64,000 bases of DNA from Haliotis asinina (taxonomy: Eukaryota; Mollusca; Gastropoda; Lepetellida; Haliotidae). Each line of letters begins with the position of its first letter. Within the stretch, counting starts at the first letter, position 1. Shown one piece after another: positions 44,800 through 55,711 of the stretch. A model generated the notes under the pieces. That model was not told the DNA's origin. It was given only the letters and a program-made list of their open reading frames with translations, and made no database searches. The stretch lies in contig NC_090292.1 in the NCBI RefSeq assembly GCF_037392515.1, positions 47,233,747 to 47,297,746 of the forward strand, written 5' to 3'. Position numbers and translations under genes: made by a program.

Positions 44800-44896
44800 G
44801 TAGGTGTATCAAAAGGAATATCCAAGATATCCATGTCTGATATTGCCGCACTCATTCTTGTTAACACATAGATCAGTCATACTATTTGCAATATAA

Positions 44897-45110
44897 GTGA
44901 GTGAGTGAGTTAAAATATATCATCACCTCGACAATACTTCAGCCATGCCGTGATAAGAAGAATTAATTTCATACCATGTAATAGTTAATGGTAATGTGTA
45001 TATAACTGTCAGTGAAGGACAGTAAAACAACAAGATTTTCACCGATTCGAATGTAAAACTAGCAACTAGATGGAACACATGTTAACCATAGAGGACGATA
45101 CAATATGATC
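44897..45110 (-). mobile_element. 3' tail fragment of the I-like LINE
   Basis: The minus strand ends AACTCACTCACTCAC, with the upstream hairpin region (ATCAC ... GTGAT, a co-varied version of CGTCAC ... GTGACG) and the TGTCCTTCACTGACAG motif. It is truncated after the block corresponding to 'ttgtatcgtcctct'. Confidence 0.85.
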
Positions 45111-45369
45111 ATTTGTTAAACATCTATTTTATTCTTGTGTCCCAAATTATGAGACACATCATCACAGTTGGTGTGTTGATTTCATGTGGCTGTGCAAAAT
45201 TTGGTTTTGTTGCAATTATTAGATTCTGTGTTAGTGAGCAATTCATCGGTCTCAAATGGAATCAAACGGACTGTAGTACAGAGGAATTACAAGGGACTTA
45301 TGAATAATTTTCACGAAACCATCGGCATTTAGTCTACAAGAAACATTTCTTAAACGTGATCATAAGTTT

Positions 45370-47880
45370 GAAATGCGTCACTATAACTCCTATCACTCTT
45401 CCTTGTCCATTTCCCCATCCTCAGAGCTTCAGGATTCATATCCCTAACTGCCTGGACACTGTGTGATAAAGCGGGATCTAAACGGACATAATCTTCTGTT
45501 GCAAAACAGCGACACTAACAGGCGATACATGCAGCAACGGGCACATATTCTGTGCTAGATCTGTCAATCACAGATCCAACCGTCCTTTCCAACAGTAGTC
45601 ACTGCTATAAAACCAAGTGATGATCCACGGCCGTCAAATTGGAATTTTGCTAAGGCTAGTTGGACTCTATTTCAGACTAGTTGCACTGAAAAGACTGATA
45701 TCAGAATTCTTTATTGGTGCCTAGGATGCAATCCTGTTATTTTCGGAGACACTGAAACAAATTGCTGATGAAACTATTCCTCTGTAAACCAACACGTTCA
45801 TAAGTCATCGTTTGATAACGAATGTAAACAGTCCAGAAAAAGTAGGAAGAAAGCCCAAAAATATTTTCACCGACATCCCACAGTGCATAATTTAGATATA
45901 GTTAAAATTTTAAGTGCCAAGGCTCGATGCACATTTGAGCAACATAAGCATCAGTCTTCGAGAAAATATATTTCCAAGATAAATTCACGTACACCCCTTT
46001 CAAAGGTGTGGAATATGATACAAAGAATAAAGGGTAAAGGTTCTAGGTCTACCGTTAACAATCTGAAGGATGGTGAAAATGTATGAACTAATAAATCCGA
46101 CATTGCCAATAAAATTGGTGAAACTCTCACCAAACATGTATCTTCATCAAATTTTGTCCCGGAGTTTCAACAGTTTCTGAAACAGCAGGAGAAGAAAAGA
46201 TTAAATTTTAACTTGGTGACAACGATGAAGACTATACTTAATTATTTTCACTGCATGAGCTACATATCGCCCTTGAACAAGCTCATGATACAGCAACAGG
46301 GGCTGATGATATCCACTATCAGTTCCTGAAGCATTTGCCTGAATCATTTCTGGAGAGGTAATATTTTTTTTAAGACATGGACGCATGGAATTTCCCAGCT
46401 TCCTGGCAAAATGGGATTGTAGTTACCATTCAAAAACATGACTGGGATCCTACCGATCTGGCTAATTATAGACGAATCTCTTTAACGAGTTCTGTCTGTA
46501 AAACCATGGAACGAATGGTAAACAACAGGATGCTATGGTTTTCTCAAACCAATAAATTTTCAAAGTGGTTTCAGGAAAAACCGTAGTGCAACTGATCATT
46601 TGGTGCAATTCGAATCTTTTGTTGAAAATGCTATAGTCAATAAACAACATGTTGTTTCAATTTTCTTTGATCTCACGAGAGCATATGATACAACCTGGAA
46701 GGATTTAATTGACTTCAGTTTAAGGGGTCGTTTGACTCTTATTTATGTCACAGTTTTTAAAGGACACGCAATTTCAAGTGTGAGTGTGTTCAACCCTGTC
46801 TGACCATTATAATCAGGATCAGGGCGTCCCACAAGCCAGTCTTTTGTCTGAAACACGTTTAGGATCAAGAAAAGCAGTTTATCCAAGTTCTTGAATGATT
46901 CAATTGATGGATCACTTTTTGTGGATGATTTTAACATTTCTTGTCGAGATAAAAATATGCATACTATTGAATGGCAACTGCAGTTGTGCTTAAACAAAGT
47001 AAATAAAAGTTGTCTCGAAAACAGCTTTAAACAGCTTTCTACAAATCTTTCTTGTTCCGGCTCCTAGGCTCAGATTTAAGCCCTTTATTGCTGCTGCTGC
47101 TGGAAGATATAGCTCCTTCACCTTGGCAATTTCACCTAACATTAACTGCTTTTAAAAAATCAGAAACAAATAACTTAAAATATATACATGAATATCATCA
47201 ATTAAAAAGCAAATGTAACATAAATATAGCAATTGCAAATCCTTATTTACAGACGGATCCAAGATCGGTGGAGCAGTAGCGTGTGCCACTGTCACTGGAT
47301 CCAGAACAATAGCTTCTAGATTACTGGATAGTACTTTTTACAGCTGAAGCAAACGCCTTATTGACGTCTCTTATGTATATTCAAAGACACCCTAAACATA
47401 AACAATATATAATCAGAATTCAGACTCGCTTTCTTGTTTTCAGGCGATTAGACCTCTTTCCTGTAATCATCCCCTTTTACTTGAAATTATTCAATTAAAT
47501 AATGATCTTGCGACTGGCTAGTACCACATCGTCCTATATTGTTTACCCAGCCACGTAGGCATTTCTGGGAATACAATGGCTGATCTTGCTGCCAAGGCAG
47601 CACTCAACAGATCTGTGGCACCTCTTCTTATTCCTTTGTCGGATTACAAAGCTAGCATTAGAGTTTACACCAGTGATCTCATGCAGAAGATGTGGGCACC
47701 CAAGTAGGTATAATAAAAACTATATGAAATAAAACCCTTCATTGGTTACACCTACTTGGGTTCTCAGTCTGCATTTGAAGAGGTCATTATGCGACGATGT
47801 CATATTGGCCATACAAGATATACCTGTTGGCCATACAAGATATACCTGCATACCTGTTAAAAAGGTGAGGATCCTCCGTT
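45370..47880 (+). pseudogene. LINE H ORF2 relic
   Basis: In order: DLNGHN (45478), PSNWNFAKASWTLF (45630), RKKAQKYFHRHPTVHNLDIVKI (45850-45900), INSRTPLSKVWNMIQRIKGKGS (45980), NYRRISLTSSVCKTMERMVNNRM (46465), FFDLTRAYDTTW (46660), GSLFVDDFNISCRD (46905, FVDD kept), then a deletion joining the KWCLEN-equivalent region to the PPLG-equivalent region at about 47030. RNase H scraps follow: TDGSKIGGAV at 47255, TAEANAL at 47340, HVGISGNTMADLAAK at 47550. The knuckle CIPCDERV is at 47885. Dead. Confidence 0.85.
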
Positions 47881-48555
47881 TTGTATCCCTTGTGATGAAC
47901 GAGTGAATTGTCCATAATAAGGGATAAGTGTTTTACTGTAAAAACAGCTAAGAACCTCTGTAACACAGTTACTGCTCATTTAAACATTGTTTTTTTTAAG
48001 GAAATCAATGTAATTGTTAAAGTTTGAGTAATTATTCTATAGACAGATGTATTTTAAAGATTAGTAGTTTAGATTAGTAACTATATAGAGCTGTTAGTGG
48101 CTCTACCCTCAAAAGGGGTTTGAAGTACTGTAAAGTTATTGTCCTCCTGAGAGGGTACATAAGTCCCCAAACTTTCAAATCAATGTAAACTAGCCAGGTA
48201 GTAATCTTGTTCTTTTATTTTTAGCTAACATTTCTTACACTCGCTAGCAGCTGAGGGGATAGTACATATCCAGCTATGGTCCATGCAGGTAGCAAAGGTA
48301 CTGTAAGTCGGCATGGTCCTTAGTCTGGTCATCAACCTTACGTTGTTGGCAATCTGTAGTCTGTATTTATATTGTATTGTCTAAATAGTGACATTAGTTT
48401 TACCTTTCCACGTTAGATTTAAATCTAAGCGTGATATTCCAGTTGTTTTGCTGTCCTTTCTCAACAGTTCTTGGTAACAAACATATATTGTATTTCAGTG
48501 TTAAATCTTCTCGTCACATTACCGATGTGACGTTAAGTACTAAGTCACTCACTTC
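45370..48555 (+). mobile_element. LINE copy H, decayed I-like element within the putative intron
   Basis: Plus strand from inside the endonuclease (SISPSSELQ at about 45415) through RT, RNase H and knuckle to the 3' UTR, with AACCCCTTTTGAGGG-type sequence and a final ACTCACTTC at 48555. Many stops and frameshifts. It is the most decayed long copy in the window. It lies between the Cys-rich exon and the ankyrin exon on the same strand as both. Confidence 0.88.
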
Positions 48556-48592
48556 GAATTATCATTTAGAAAAGTTTAATTTTCTGTTACAG

Positions 48593-49620
48593 TTCCACCA
48601 TTGTGTGCCCTTCATACCGCCTCAAAGATTGGGAACCTGTCAAGGGTTAAATTCTTATTGTCACAGAAACACGTGGACGTGAATTGTAAAGAGTGGATTC
48701 GTAGAACACCGATGATGTGGGCAGCCATTGGTGGACACAGAGAAGTGTTTGAGTTACTTGTCAGTAAAGGAGCTAAAGAGTTACACGCAGATAGATTCGG
48801 CCTCAATATCCTTCAAGCAGCCTGTCTTGGAGGAAACGTAAATTTAGTGAAGTATGTCCTTTCACAAAACACCAGGGACATCGATACTAGAATGTCATGC
48901 TGGAAAACACCTCTCATGCTGGCGGCAGAGAACGGACACAAAAATGTGGTGGAACTGCTTGTGGACAAAGGCGCTGACGTGTCATTAAAGGATGAAACGG
49001 GTGGCAACGTCCTTCACATTGCCTGTTATGGGGGACATTTAGATGTAGTTAAATATCTCCTCTCACTGAACTCCATCAAAATAAACAGAAAGGGATGGAA
49101 GAAGATGACGCCAATCATGGTGGCAGCCAACCAGGGACATAAAGAAGTGGTGGAATTACTTGTTAAACGTGGAGCCAAACTCTCATTTCGTGCACAAATG
49201 GGAAACATCCTTCACACTGCCTGTCACGTGGGACAATTGAATGTAGTCAAATACATCCTCTCACTGAATTCGGTTGACATAAACAGCAGGGGAATGTCAA
49301 AGAGGACACCCGTAATGGAAGCAGCCGACATGGGACATAAAGACGTGGTGGAATTACTCGTAAAACATGGAGCTGATCTGTCACTCACTACAGCAACGGG
49401 AGACAATATCCTTCACATTGGCTGCCGTCAGGGAAAATTTGATGTAGTTAAATATCTCCTCTCACTGAAGTCGGTGGACATAAACAGCAGGGGAAACAAG
49501 CAGATGACACCGGTAATGGTAGCAGCACAAAAAGGATATAAAAAAATTGTGGAACTACTCGTAAATAATGGAGCTAGACTCTCACTCAAACATAACGATG
49601 GTGAAACATTGTCTACTTAG
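48593..49620 (+). CDS. Ankyrin-repeat exon (ten repeats), 3'-terminal exon of a host gene
   Basis: TTTAATTTTCTGTTACAG at 48575-48592 is a strong splice acceptor. The frame opens directly after it (phase 1, two bases then PPLCALHTASKIGNL) and stays open to TAG at 49618-49620. There is no plausible ATG start, so this is an exon, not a whole gene. Ten ankyrin repeats of about 33 residues alternate between two types. The 'TPxMxAAxxGHKxVVELLVxxGAxxS' type alternates with the 'ILHxACxxGxxxVVKYxLSLNSxDIN' type, a 66-67-residue double unit repeated five times. Ankyrin arrays mediate protein binding; the partner is unknown. The array ends soon after the last repeat (DGETLST), so any regulatory or membrane part must be encoded upstream. 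No polyadenylation signal was clear nearby. Confidence 0.85.
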
Positions 49621-49989
49621 CTCGTCAGAGATGACGTTTTTAAGTTGGTGCAAAATGTCACGTCACTTGAAATTTTATACCATCAATGGCGAGAAGGAGG
49701 GAGAGAGTAAATTCACACGTTAGCAACTACGACACCCTTTGGACCTGTTGTGTTAACAGGACCTTAAATGTAACGTGTATTCTTTGTGGATGTTTGCATT
49801 AAGTACAGAGAGTATGTTTGTGTCAGTGTCACAGGATGTTTATTGTACAAGAGGCCTCCGGCCCATATACACTGGACTAAAAAATATGAAGCATTATACA
49901 TATCGTACAATATGTAGTAATTAGTGATTTAAACGGCAAATCGTGGTAGAGGCAGTAACGTATGCAGAAGCAGTGAAATACGAATGATA
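49621..49989. other. Presumed 3' UTR and downstream of the ankyrin exon
   Basis: AT-rich, no reading frame of interest. No canonical AATAAA was found in the first few hundred bases after the stop. Confidence 0.4.
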
Positions 49990-50440
49990 TACACAACTTT
50001 GTTACCTCTAATAGGAGCATAATTGATATAGAACGACAGCTTTATTATTACATGCTGGTCAGTTGATAAAAGACGTAGTTTAAACGCTAATGGCTTACAT
50101 AGGTACTAATTAGCAATGTATCTCGTACTCAGATCTGTAAAAAAAGGACACTCAAGTAAAACATGGACTTCATTTTCCACGTCTAAATTACACAGATGGC
50201 ACATTTTCTTTAATCGTTCAAGATGAAAACGTCTTCCTTCGTTTACCACTATGTTGATCAAACCTAAGCTATAGAACAATTTCGTTGATATTAAAAATGC
50301 CAGATATTTCTCCGGCTGCAGTAGTGATTTGTATATTCTATAGGTATCATACCGTGAACCATTATCTATTATTACCGAATGCTCTTCTTGATTAAAATAT
50401 TAGGACATCTTTCTCGAAAATGAGTTAAACACAATCTGCA
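49990..50440 (-). pseudogene. C-terminal relic of another LINE ORF2
   Basis: The minus strand reads SRYDTYRIYKSLLQPEKYLAFLISTKLFYSLGLI, then RRFHLERLKKMCHLCN, then ENEVHVLLECPFFTDLSTRYI and KLRLLSTDQHVI. CHLC-x8-EVH-LLECP is the C-terminal zinc-finger-like motif that follows the RT in several non-LTR families. It differs from the CIPCDE...HILLDC knuckle of the I-like family, so it is a third LINE lineage. It could be connected with the L1/Tx1-like relics at 20460-22110. A stop interrupts it after YIAN. Confidence 0.7.
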
Positions 50441-50663
50441 TCAACAACTGACAGAAGATTTTATACATAAGACGTCCACGTCACTTTCCCAATGTTGTCC
50501 AAGTAAACAAGCGTATTATAAGCCTTCTTGGGTAGTCTCTGTTCTTTCATACACAATATCGTAAACCAAATTTTCATACATCGAATTTATAAACAGGGGG
50601 CACCTCCAACATTTACCATACACTATACAAATCGATGTAGACGATCCAGCATTTAAAAAATAC

Positions 50664-51365
50664 ACGGGGGGATATTTGGTCCACCAACCCGTTTGCGTGG
50701 GTTGCGGCCCTGTGGAGGAGGGGATGCCGGTGGTTGAGGGCAATAGGGGCTTGCAACCGTGGTCCTGTTGCTCAATACACCACTTTGGCCCTGACTTCGC
50801 CTAGACGGTGGTTGAATGGGCCCGGTTCAACCACTCGGCTGGTCACGCCAAGCCCTGTTCATGGAGTATATATAAATATGTCATTACACAAATTTTATTT
50901 GGACTTTTACTTTCGGTTTTGGCCTATTTGTTCATTGAGCTTTTCTAATTTTAAAATGTATTTTTGAAGTTCTAAACTTTTTGCAAAGAGTCTTATGCCA
51001 GAAGGCGGTGACTCATGGGCCAATCTGGTAGATTAATTATTTATAATTCATCTGCTGGAGTATATCATCCGGGTATTCTTGTTGCTGCAAGCTGGAGGCC
51101 CGCTTGCTTTAGCATTGTCCTTGTGATACTCCATGGTGAGGGGGGAGAACTCGGATGATGAACCATATTAAACTAACCATGGCTTATGAAACTCCAGCGA
51201 AAAAAAAAACAACGTCCACTTGATGTTGACCCTGTTGATACTGACCACAGACCGTTTGCATCGATTGAGTATTGGCCGTGTTATATTGTGATTGAGACTC
51301 CTGACAAGACACCGATAAGGTTTAACGCCTTTGCTGTATCCAAGGGTATTCAAGGTATTGCAGGG
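50664..51365 (+). mobile_element. 5' fragment of an I-like LINE: 5' UTR and start of ORF1
   Basis: 50690-50870 matches the 5' UTRs of B/E/C (GGTTGAGGGCAATAGGGGC, CACCACTTTGGCCC, CGGCTGGTCACGCC). 50995-51040 matches the CCAGAAGGCGGTGACTCATG block. ATG at about 51179 opens ORF1, whose frame soon shifts. VDTDHRPFASIEYWP and IVIETPDKTPIRFNAFAVSKGIQGI closely match copy D. It stops at 51365, where a second 5' UTR fragment begins. Confidence 0.85.
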
Positions 51366-51525
51366 GTTGCGGCCCTGTGTCAGTGGACGAAAGGATCCTA
51401 GTGGCTGAGGGCCTTGAACCGCGTTCCTATTGCCCAACTCACCACTTTGCCTGCACCTGGACAGGTGGTTGAATGGACCCGGTCAAATCAACCGGCTGGG
51501 CATGCCAAGCCCTGTGCATATTTTT
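51366..51525 (+). mobile_element. Second, separate 5' UTR fragment of the I-like LINE
   Basis: GGTTGCGGCCCTGTG restarts the same 5' UTR block already present at 50697, then continues to CACCACTTTGCC and CGGCTGGGCATGCCAAGCCC before being lost at about 51525. The junction with the ORF1 fragment falls in shared GGGGTTGC-type sequence, consistent with a template jump or a later insertion or duplication. Confidence 0.8.
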
Positions 51526-51565
51526 TATCAGCACAAAATTTGATAAGGAATTGTATTAACTTGCA

Positions 51566-52275
51566 CTGATACGGAGTGATATTGCAACGATATACAGTGA
51601 TATTGCACAGATGCACAGTGATATTGCATTGATACATAGTGATATTGCACTGATACACAGGTATTTTGCATAGATAAACAGCGATATTGCACTGATACAC
51701 AGCGATGTTGCACATATAAACAGTGATAATGCAATGATAAACTATGATATTGCACAATTGTACAGTGATATTGAACAGATACGCAGTGATATTGCAATGC
51801 TACACAGTGATATTGCACTGATACACAGGCATATTGCACCGAAGCACATTGACATTGCACAGATACACAGCGATATTGCACAAATGTAAAGTTATAGTGC
51901 GCTGGTACATAGTGATACTGCACTGATACACAGTGATTTTATTGTGATACACAGCGATATTGCACTGATACACAGTGATATTGCACTGATACACAACGAT
52001 ATTGCACTGATACGCAGTGATATTGCGCTGGTACACAGTTATGTTGCACAAGTGCACAGTGATATTGCCCTGATGCACAGTGACATTGTACTGATGAACA
52101 GTGATGTTGCACTGTTGCACAGTGACATTGCAATGATACACAGTTATATTGCACTGATACACAGTGCTATTCCCCTGATGCACAGTGACATTATGCTGAT
52201 GTACAGAGATATTGCACAAAGGCACAGTGATATTGCGCTGTTGAACAGTGATATTGCACAGATGTACACTGATAG
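51566..52275. repeat. 21-bp minisatellite, about 34 copies
   Basis: The consensus is GATATTGCACTGATACACAGT with many substitutions but a strict 21-bp period. As 21 is divisible by three, open frames run through it on both strands (DIALIHS on plus; HCVSVQY-like on minus). I regard these as a consequence of the period rather than evidence of a gene. Confidence 0.95.
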
Positions 52276-52430
52276 TTTTGCCTTATCACATAGCTTTGTG
52301 AGCAATGTCCGAGTATATCGGAAAACGACTGAAGGGTATCTCCACTGTTTTCAAAAGCATGTTCAACACACAGAGTCTCATTTAATCGATCAGCCCGAGG
52401 AACACCAGGTGCTGATTGTTTTCAGAATGG

Positions 52431-52690
52431 TGGTCATCTCAGTCTGTGTCTCCCATGTACATTCAGCAAGTGACTATGGTACGTGTTTCAACGGTATCTC
52501 ATTCTGTGCCTCCCATGTACATTCAGCAAGTGACTATGGTACGTGTTTCAACGGTATCTCATTCTGTGCCTCCCATGTACATTCAGCAAGTGACTATGGT
52601 ACGTGTTTCAACGGTATCTCATTCTGTGCCTCCCATGTACATTCAGCAAGTGTCTCTGATACGGCTTTCAGCGGTGTCTCAGTCTGTGTC
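52431..52690. repeat. 60-bp minisatellite, about four copies
   Basis: The unit CTCCCATGTACATTCAGCAA-GTGACTATGGTACGTGTTTC-AACGGTATCTCATTCTGTGC repeats at 52450, 52510 and 52570 almost perfectly and again, diverged, at 52630. The near-identity of the three middle copies indicates recent expansion. The plus frame that crosses the 21-bp array also stays open across this one (51944-52759), giving a 20-residue repeat (HVHSASDYGTCFNGISFCAS). Confidence 0.95.
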
Positions 52691-52699
52691 TCTGATGTA

Positions 52700-52910
52700 C
52701 TACAAGTACTTCAACATAACTACATATCATCACCACTGCAAAACATCATCACTACTTAACATCACCACGACCAACATAATCACTACACAACATAATCACC
52801 ACATAACATCATCTCTGCATAACATCACCAAAACTAACATCATCACTACATATCATTACAACTACATATCATCACGACTACATAACATCACCACTGCTTT
52901 ATGCTATATC
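52700..52910. repeat. Degenerate simple repeat (ACATCATCACTAC-like)
   Basis: Overlapping CATCATCAC, AACATAATCAC and CATATCATCAC words make up a low-complexity AC/AT-rich stretch without a fixed period. Confidence 0.85.
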
Positions 52911-53117
52911 AGGCACACAGTTTACACGAACCCTCACCCGGGACACATACCATATTCTAATTATAAACTTTAAAACAAATGTCAGTCAAACAATATCTTG
53001 AGTTTGTATCTTAAAGGAGATGGTTGTGTATGAGTGACGTCATTCCTTTATGAATGTACGACTATATTACAATGTTTGAAGTCTGACTTCTGTACATTAT
53101 CCGTACAGCAATTGTAA

Positions 53118-53170
53118 ATCTCCTAGCACCATCTCTGTCTCTCTGTCTCTCTCTCTATCTGTCTCTCTGC
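53118..53170. repeat. (TCTC)n-like simple repeat
   Basis: Low-complexity TCTGTCTCTCTG stretch, pyrimidine-rich on the plus strand. Confidence 0.85.
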
Positions 53171-53339
53171 CCCTGTATATTCTTGGTAAAGTATATATCC
53201 CTGTTAGTTTGCTAGTACGCTGAAAAAATGGGTGATTTACGACTTTGTGGATCTCTTTGCTGTCTTTCTTCTACATTTTCCAGGTCGACCTCGCGTTCAC
53301 GCTCGTGCAATATTACAGGTTCCATGTGAACAATGCCAG

Positions 53340-53517
53340 TCTCTATGATATTTATACCCCAGGTCACTGTCAACTATACACACTCAGCATACAGCCAGTC
53401 TTTATGATATTTTACCCTGGGTCACTGTTACCTATACACACTCAATATACGTGACGTGTCTCTATGCTATTTATACCCCGGGTCACTGTTACCTATACAC
53501 ACTCAACGTACAACGTG
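53340..53517. repeat. 59-60-bp tandem repeat, three copies
   Basis: Copies start at 53340, 53399 and 53459. They share TCTCTATGATATTTATACCC, GGTCACTGTTACCTATACAC and ACTCA. Unrelated to the 60-bp array at 52431. Confidence 0.9.
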
Positions 53518-54019
53518 TCTTGTAGTTTATCACTGCATGTGTATCACCATATAAAGCACAGGCTCTGAGCTACTGATATTGACAGGTTTGTCAGAGGTGT
53601 CAGCAGGTGTTTCGCTACTCTTTACTAAATTCACTGTTTTGCTTTAAACAAGTTTGGAATTTTTATCAAATCAGTATCTCGACGATGTAAACACGACTAT
53701 TTCACACGAGAAATGTGCCCCAAAATACTTGATCCTTTTTATTAATGTCTGAGATGTTTCTCAACAGTTCAGTGAAGGTGGATGTTCTTAAAGTACATTG
53801 GAACTGTCAAACATTTAACACATGAAACACATATGATGTACAATCGATATCATTCCACTTCTCCAGCATTTAAGCATTTGTGTGCTGCCAGATCTGTGAC
53901 TAAAACCAGATAGTGGAATACCTGGACCACAAACTACAACTACTGCGCTTTCCCCTTTATAAAACACACCATTAAAACAATAGCCATCCACCTGATACAC
54001 GGCCTCAGTACATAGACGA
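53518..54019. other. Stretch without a recognisable gene
   Basis: A 75-codon open stretch on minus (53815-54042) has no motif I recognise. It lies just upstream of, and antisense to, the Tc1-like relic. Confidence 0.35.
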
Positions 54020-54240
54020 CAAAGCCAGGCCTCCATGATCACGCGTCGTAGTGGATTAGAGGAGGATCAATACACTCTACCCTGGCCAGTGTTGAGACCA
54101 GATCTGAACCCTTTCAGCGATGTATTAGATATTATAGGACGGGCAATCCTGGTACGGAGCCCACAGGAGGCAACGTTGCATGCCGAGTGGTTGTTATTGA
54201 CCCGAGTACAGATCCGACGTCTGACTGCAGGCATGTAGGG
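54020..54240 (+). pseudogene. C-terminal fragment of a Tc1-like transposase
   Basis: Plus frame: ITRRSGLEEDQYTLPWPVLRPDLNPFSDVLDIIGRAILVR, then EATLHAEWLLLTRVQIRRLTAGM and a stop. WP-x-PDLNP-x2-D/H-V-WD is the region around the final acidic residue of IS630/Tc1 transposases. The usual Glu after PDLNP is replaced (FSD), and everything upstream is lost. It is unrelated in sequence to the copy at 30028. Confidence 0.7.
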
Positions 54241-55251
54241 AGGAATGTGTCATTCGGGTATGTAGCTGATTAATCTCACTTAACTCATACACTCGTGTAT
54301 AGGAATGTTTGCATGTGGCAATATCAATGTCAATGCAGTTTTATACATTGTGATAACATGACGTAATGACTTTGATTCTAACCGCAGCTAAGCAAGAATT
54401 CGTTCCTGTTTTCAGATAGAACAAGTCTATATGGATGACAGCTTCTTTAAATCTAGAGCACGACGTCGATACAGGTTCCTGTATCGTTAATTGCCAGGTG
54501 GTTCTTCTATCAGATGACATTTGAATGTCCATGCATTTACGACCACTGCGGGGGCTCCTAACAATTTTCATGTGTCTGGGCGATACACAAAATGCGCATC
54601 AAATTGCTGAAAATGTAATCGGAAGAATAGGGAGATTGTTGTTTAGCAGGTCTTCACCTCAAAGAAATTGCCTAATACATAGGATTCTGGGGTATTCTTT
54701 ATATGCAGATATTGTTTGTGCATAGTTATGAGATGTAGGTGATCAGAGTGACTCTCACTATCTGTGTATAGTTATAGTTTTAATGTTTCCGCAGTACGTG
54801 AGAGACGGAGCCATAGAGGCTGATAATTACCACCGTAAGTCTGCGAGTTTGCAACAAGGAGCGATGCTGGTGCACGGAAACTGCTCGTGTCTTTCAGCAC
54901 CCTTGTTTTTCGTTGTTTTTAACACTAGTTCATTTCATTCAGCCCCAACCAATAATAAAGCAGCGGTTTTACTAACGTAAGTTTCTAACGTTCTTTCCTG
55001 CACGTCTGGCTTAAAGTGTCCATTAACCAGACAACAAAAGTTGCATTTACTTTATTGTGTAAATAAACTTTCAACGTTTAATTTTATACATGACTTTGAA
55101 ATTTTAAGATGTTCTCGTACTTTCTTTTTGGTTTAAGCATATTCACAAATTTCACTGGAGTTCAAAGTGACAGTTGAAGAGGTAAGACAAACATGTATCT
55201 GTCCGTCTGGCACCCAGGTTGTTGACGAATATCATGGCGACCATTTAGTCA
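54241..55251. other. Stretch without a recognisable gene
   Basis: Open stretches at 54525-54725 and 54783-54980 on plus lack motifs I recognise. Some words recall transposase relics, but I cannot support a call. Confidence 0.35.
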
Positions 55252-55428
55252 GTGGCGGTTGGGTACCCAATTGGTTAAGGTGTTCTCTTATCACAAGACC
55301 CAGTTTGATTCCCCACATGGGTACAATGTTTGAAGGCCACTGATGGTGTCACCGCCATGATGGTGCTGCAATATTGCTGAAGGCGGTGTAATAGTGAACT
55401 CACCCACTCACTCATTCACTTACTCACT
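55252..55428 (+). mobile_element. tRNA-derived SINE with LINE-like 3' end
   Basis: The head resembles a tRNA: GGTTGGGTACCCAATTGGTTAAGG fits an RNA polymerase III A box, and AGTTTGATTCCCC (about 55302) fits a B box. The body carries GGGTACAATGTTTGAAGGCC. The 3' end has CACCGCC (55350-55356) pairing with GGCGGTG (55382-55388) around a loop with GCAATATTGC, then CTCACCCACTCACTCATTCAC. The loop and tail match the 3' end of the I-like LINE, so this SINE is probably mobilised by it. The tRNA part is too altered to be a tRNA gene. Confidence 0.8.
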
Positions 55429-55454
55429 GGTTCCTTTATGCTGTGGTGAACATC

Positions 55455-55455
55455 A

Positions 55456-55532
<77 letters not shown>
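55455..55532. repeat. (CA)n(GA)n compound microsatellite
   Basis: CA repeats of about 20 bp lead into about 58 bp of GA repeats with one AAAG interruption. Confidence 0.97.
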
Positions 55533-55536
<4 letters not shown>

Positions 55537-55711
55537 ATTCAGTTCACTTGATAGCAGCCACCCATAGCACACTTTCCGTTAAGCACTTGCTGTACCCATT
55601 AATTCCGAGCACATGAAATCCCAAATATGACATGTTGCATTAGACCACTTTCTAAAAAACATAGTGTAATCACAGCTTTCGGCCGTGGGAGTCGTGCCAA
55701 TTTACTTATCA

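Noticed and set aside
45113..45307. Membrane protein with a hydrophobic stretch
   Set aside because: It lies directly at the edge of a LINE tail fragment, has no homology, and its hydrophobicity follows from T-rich sequence.
51944..52759. 271-codon frame as a genuine repetitive protein gene
   Set aside because: No ATG at the start, both strands are open in the 21-bp array, and both repeat periods are multiples of three. Listed as repeats and as a finding only.
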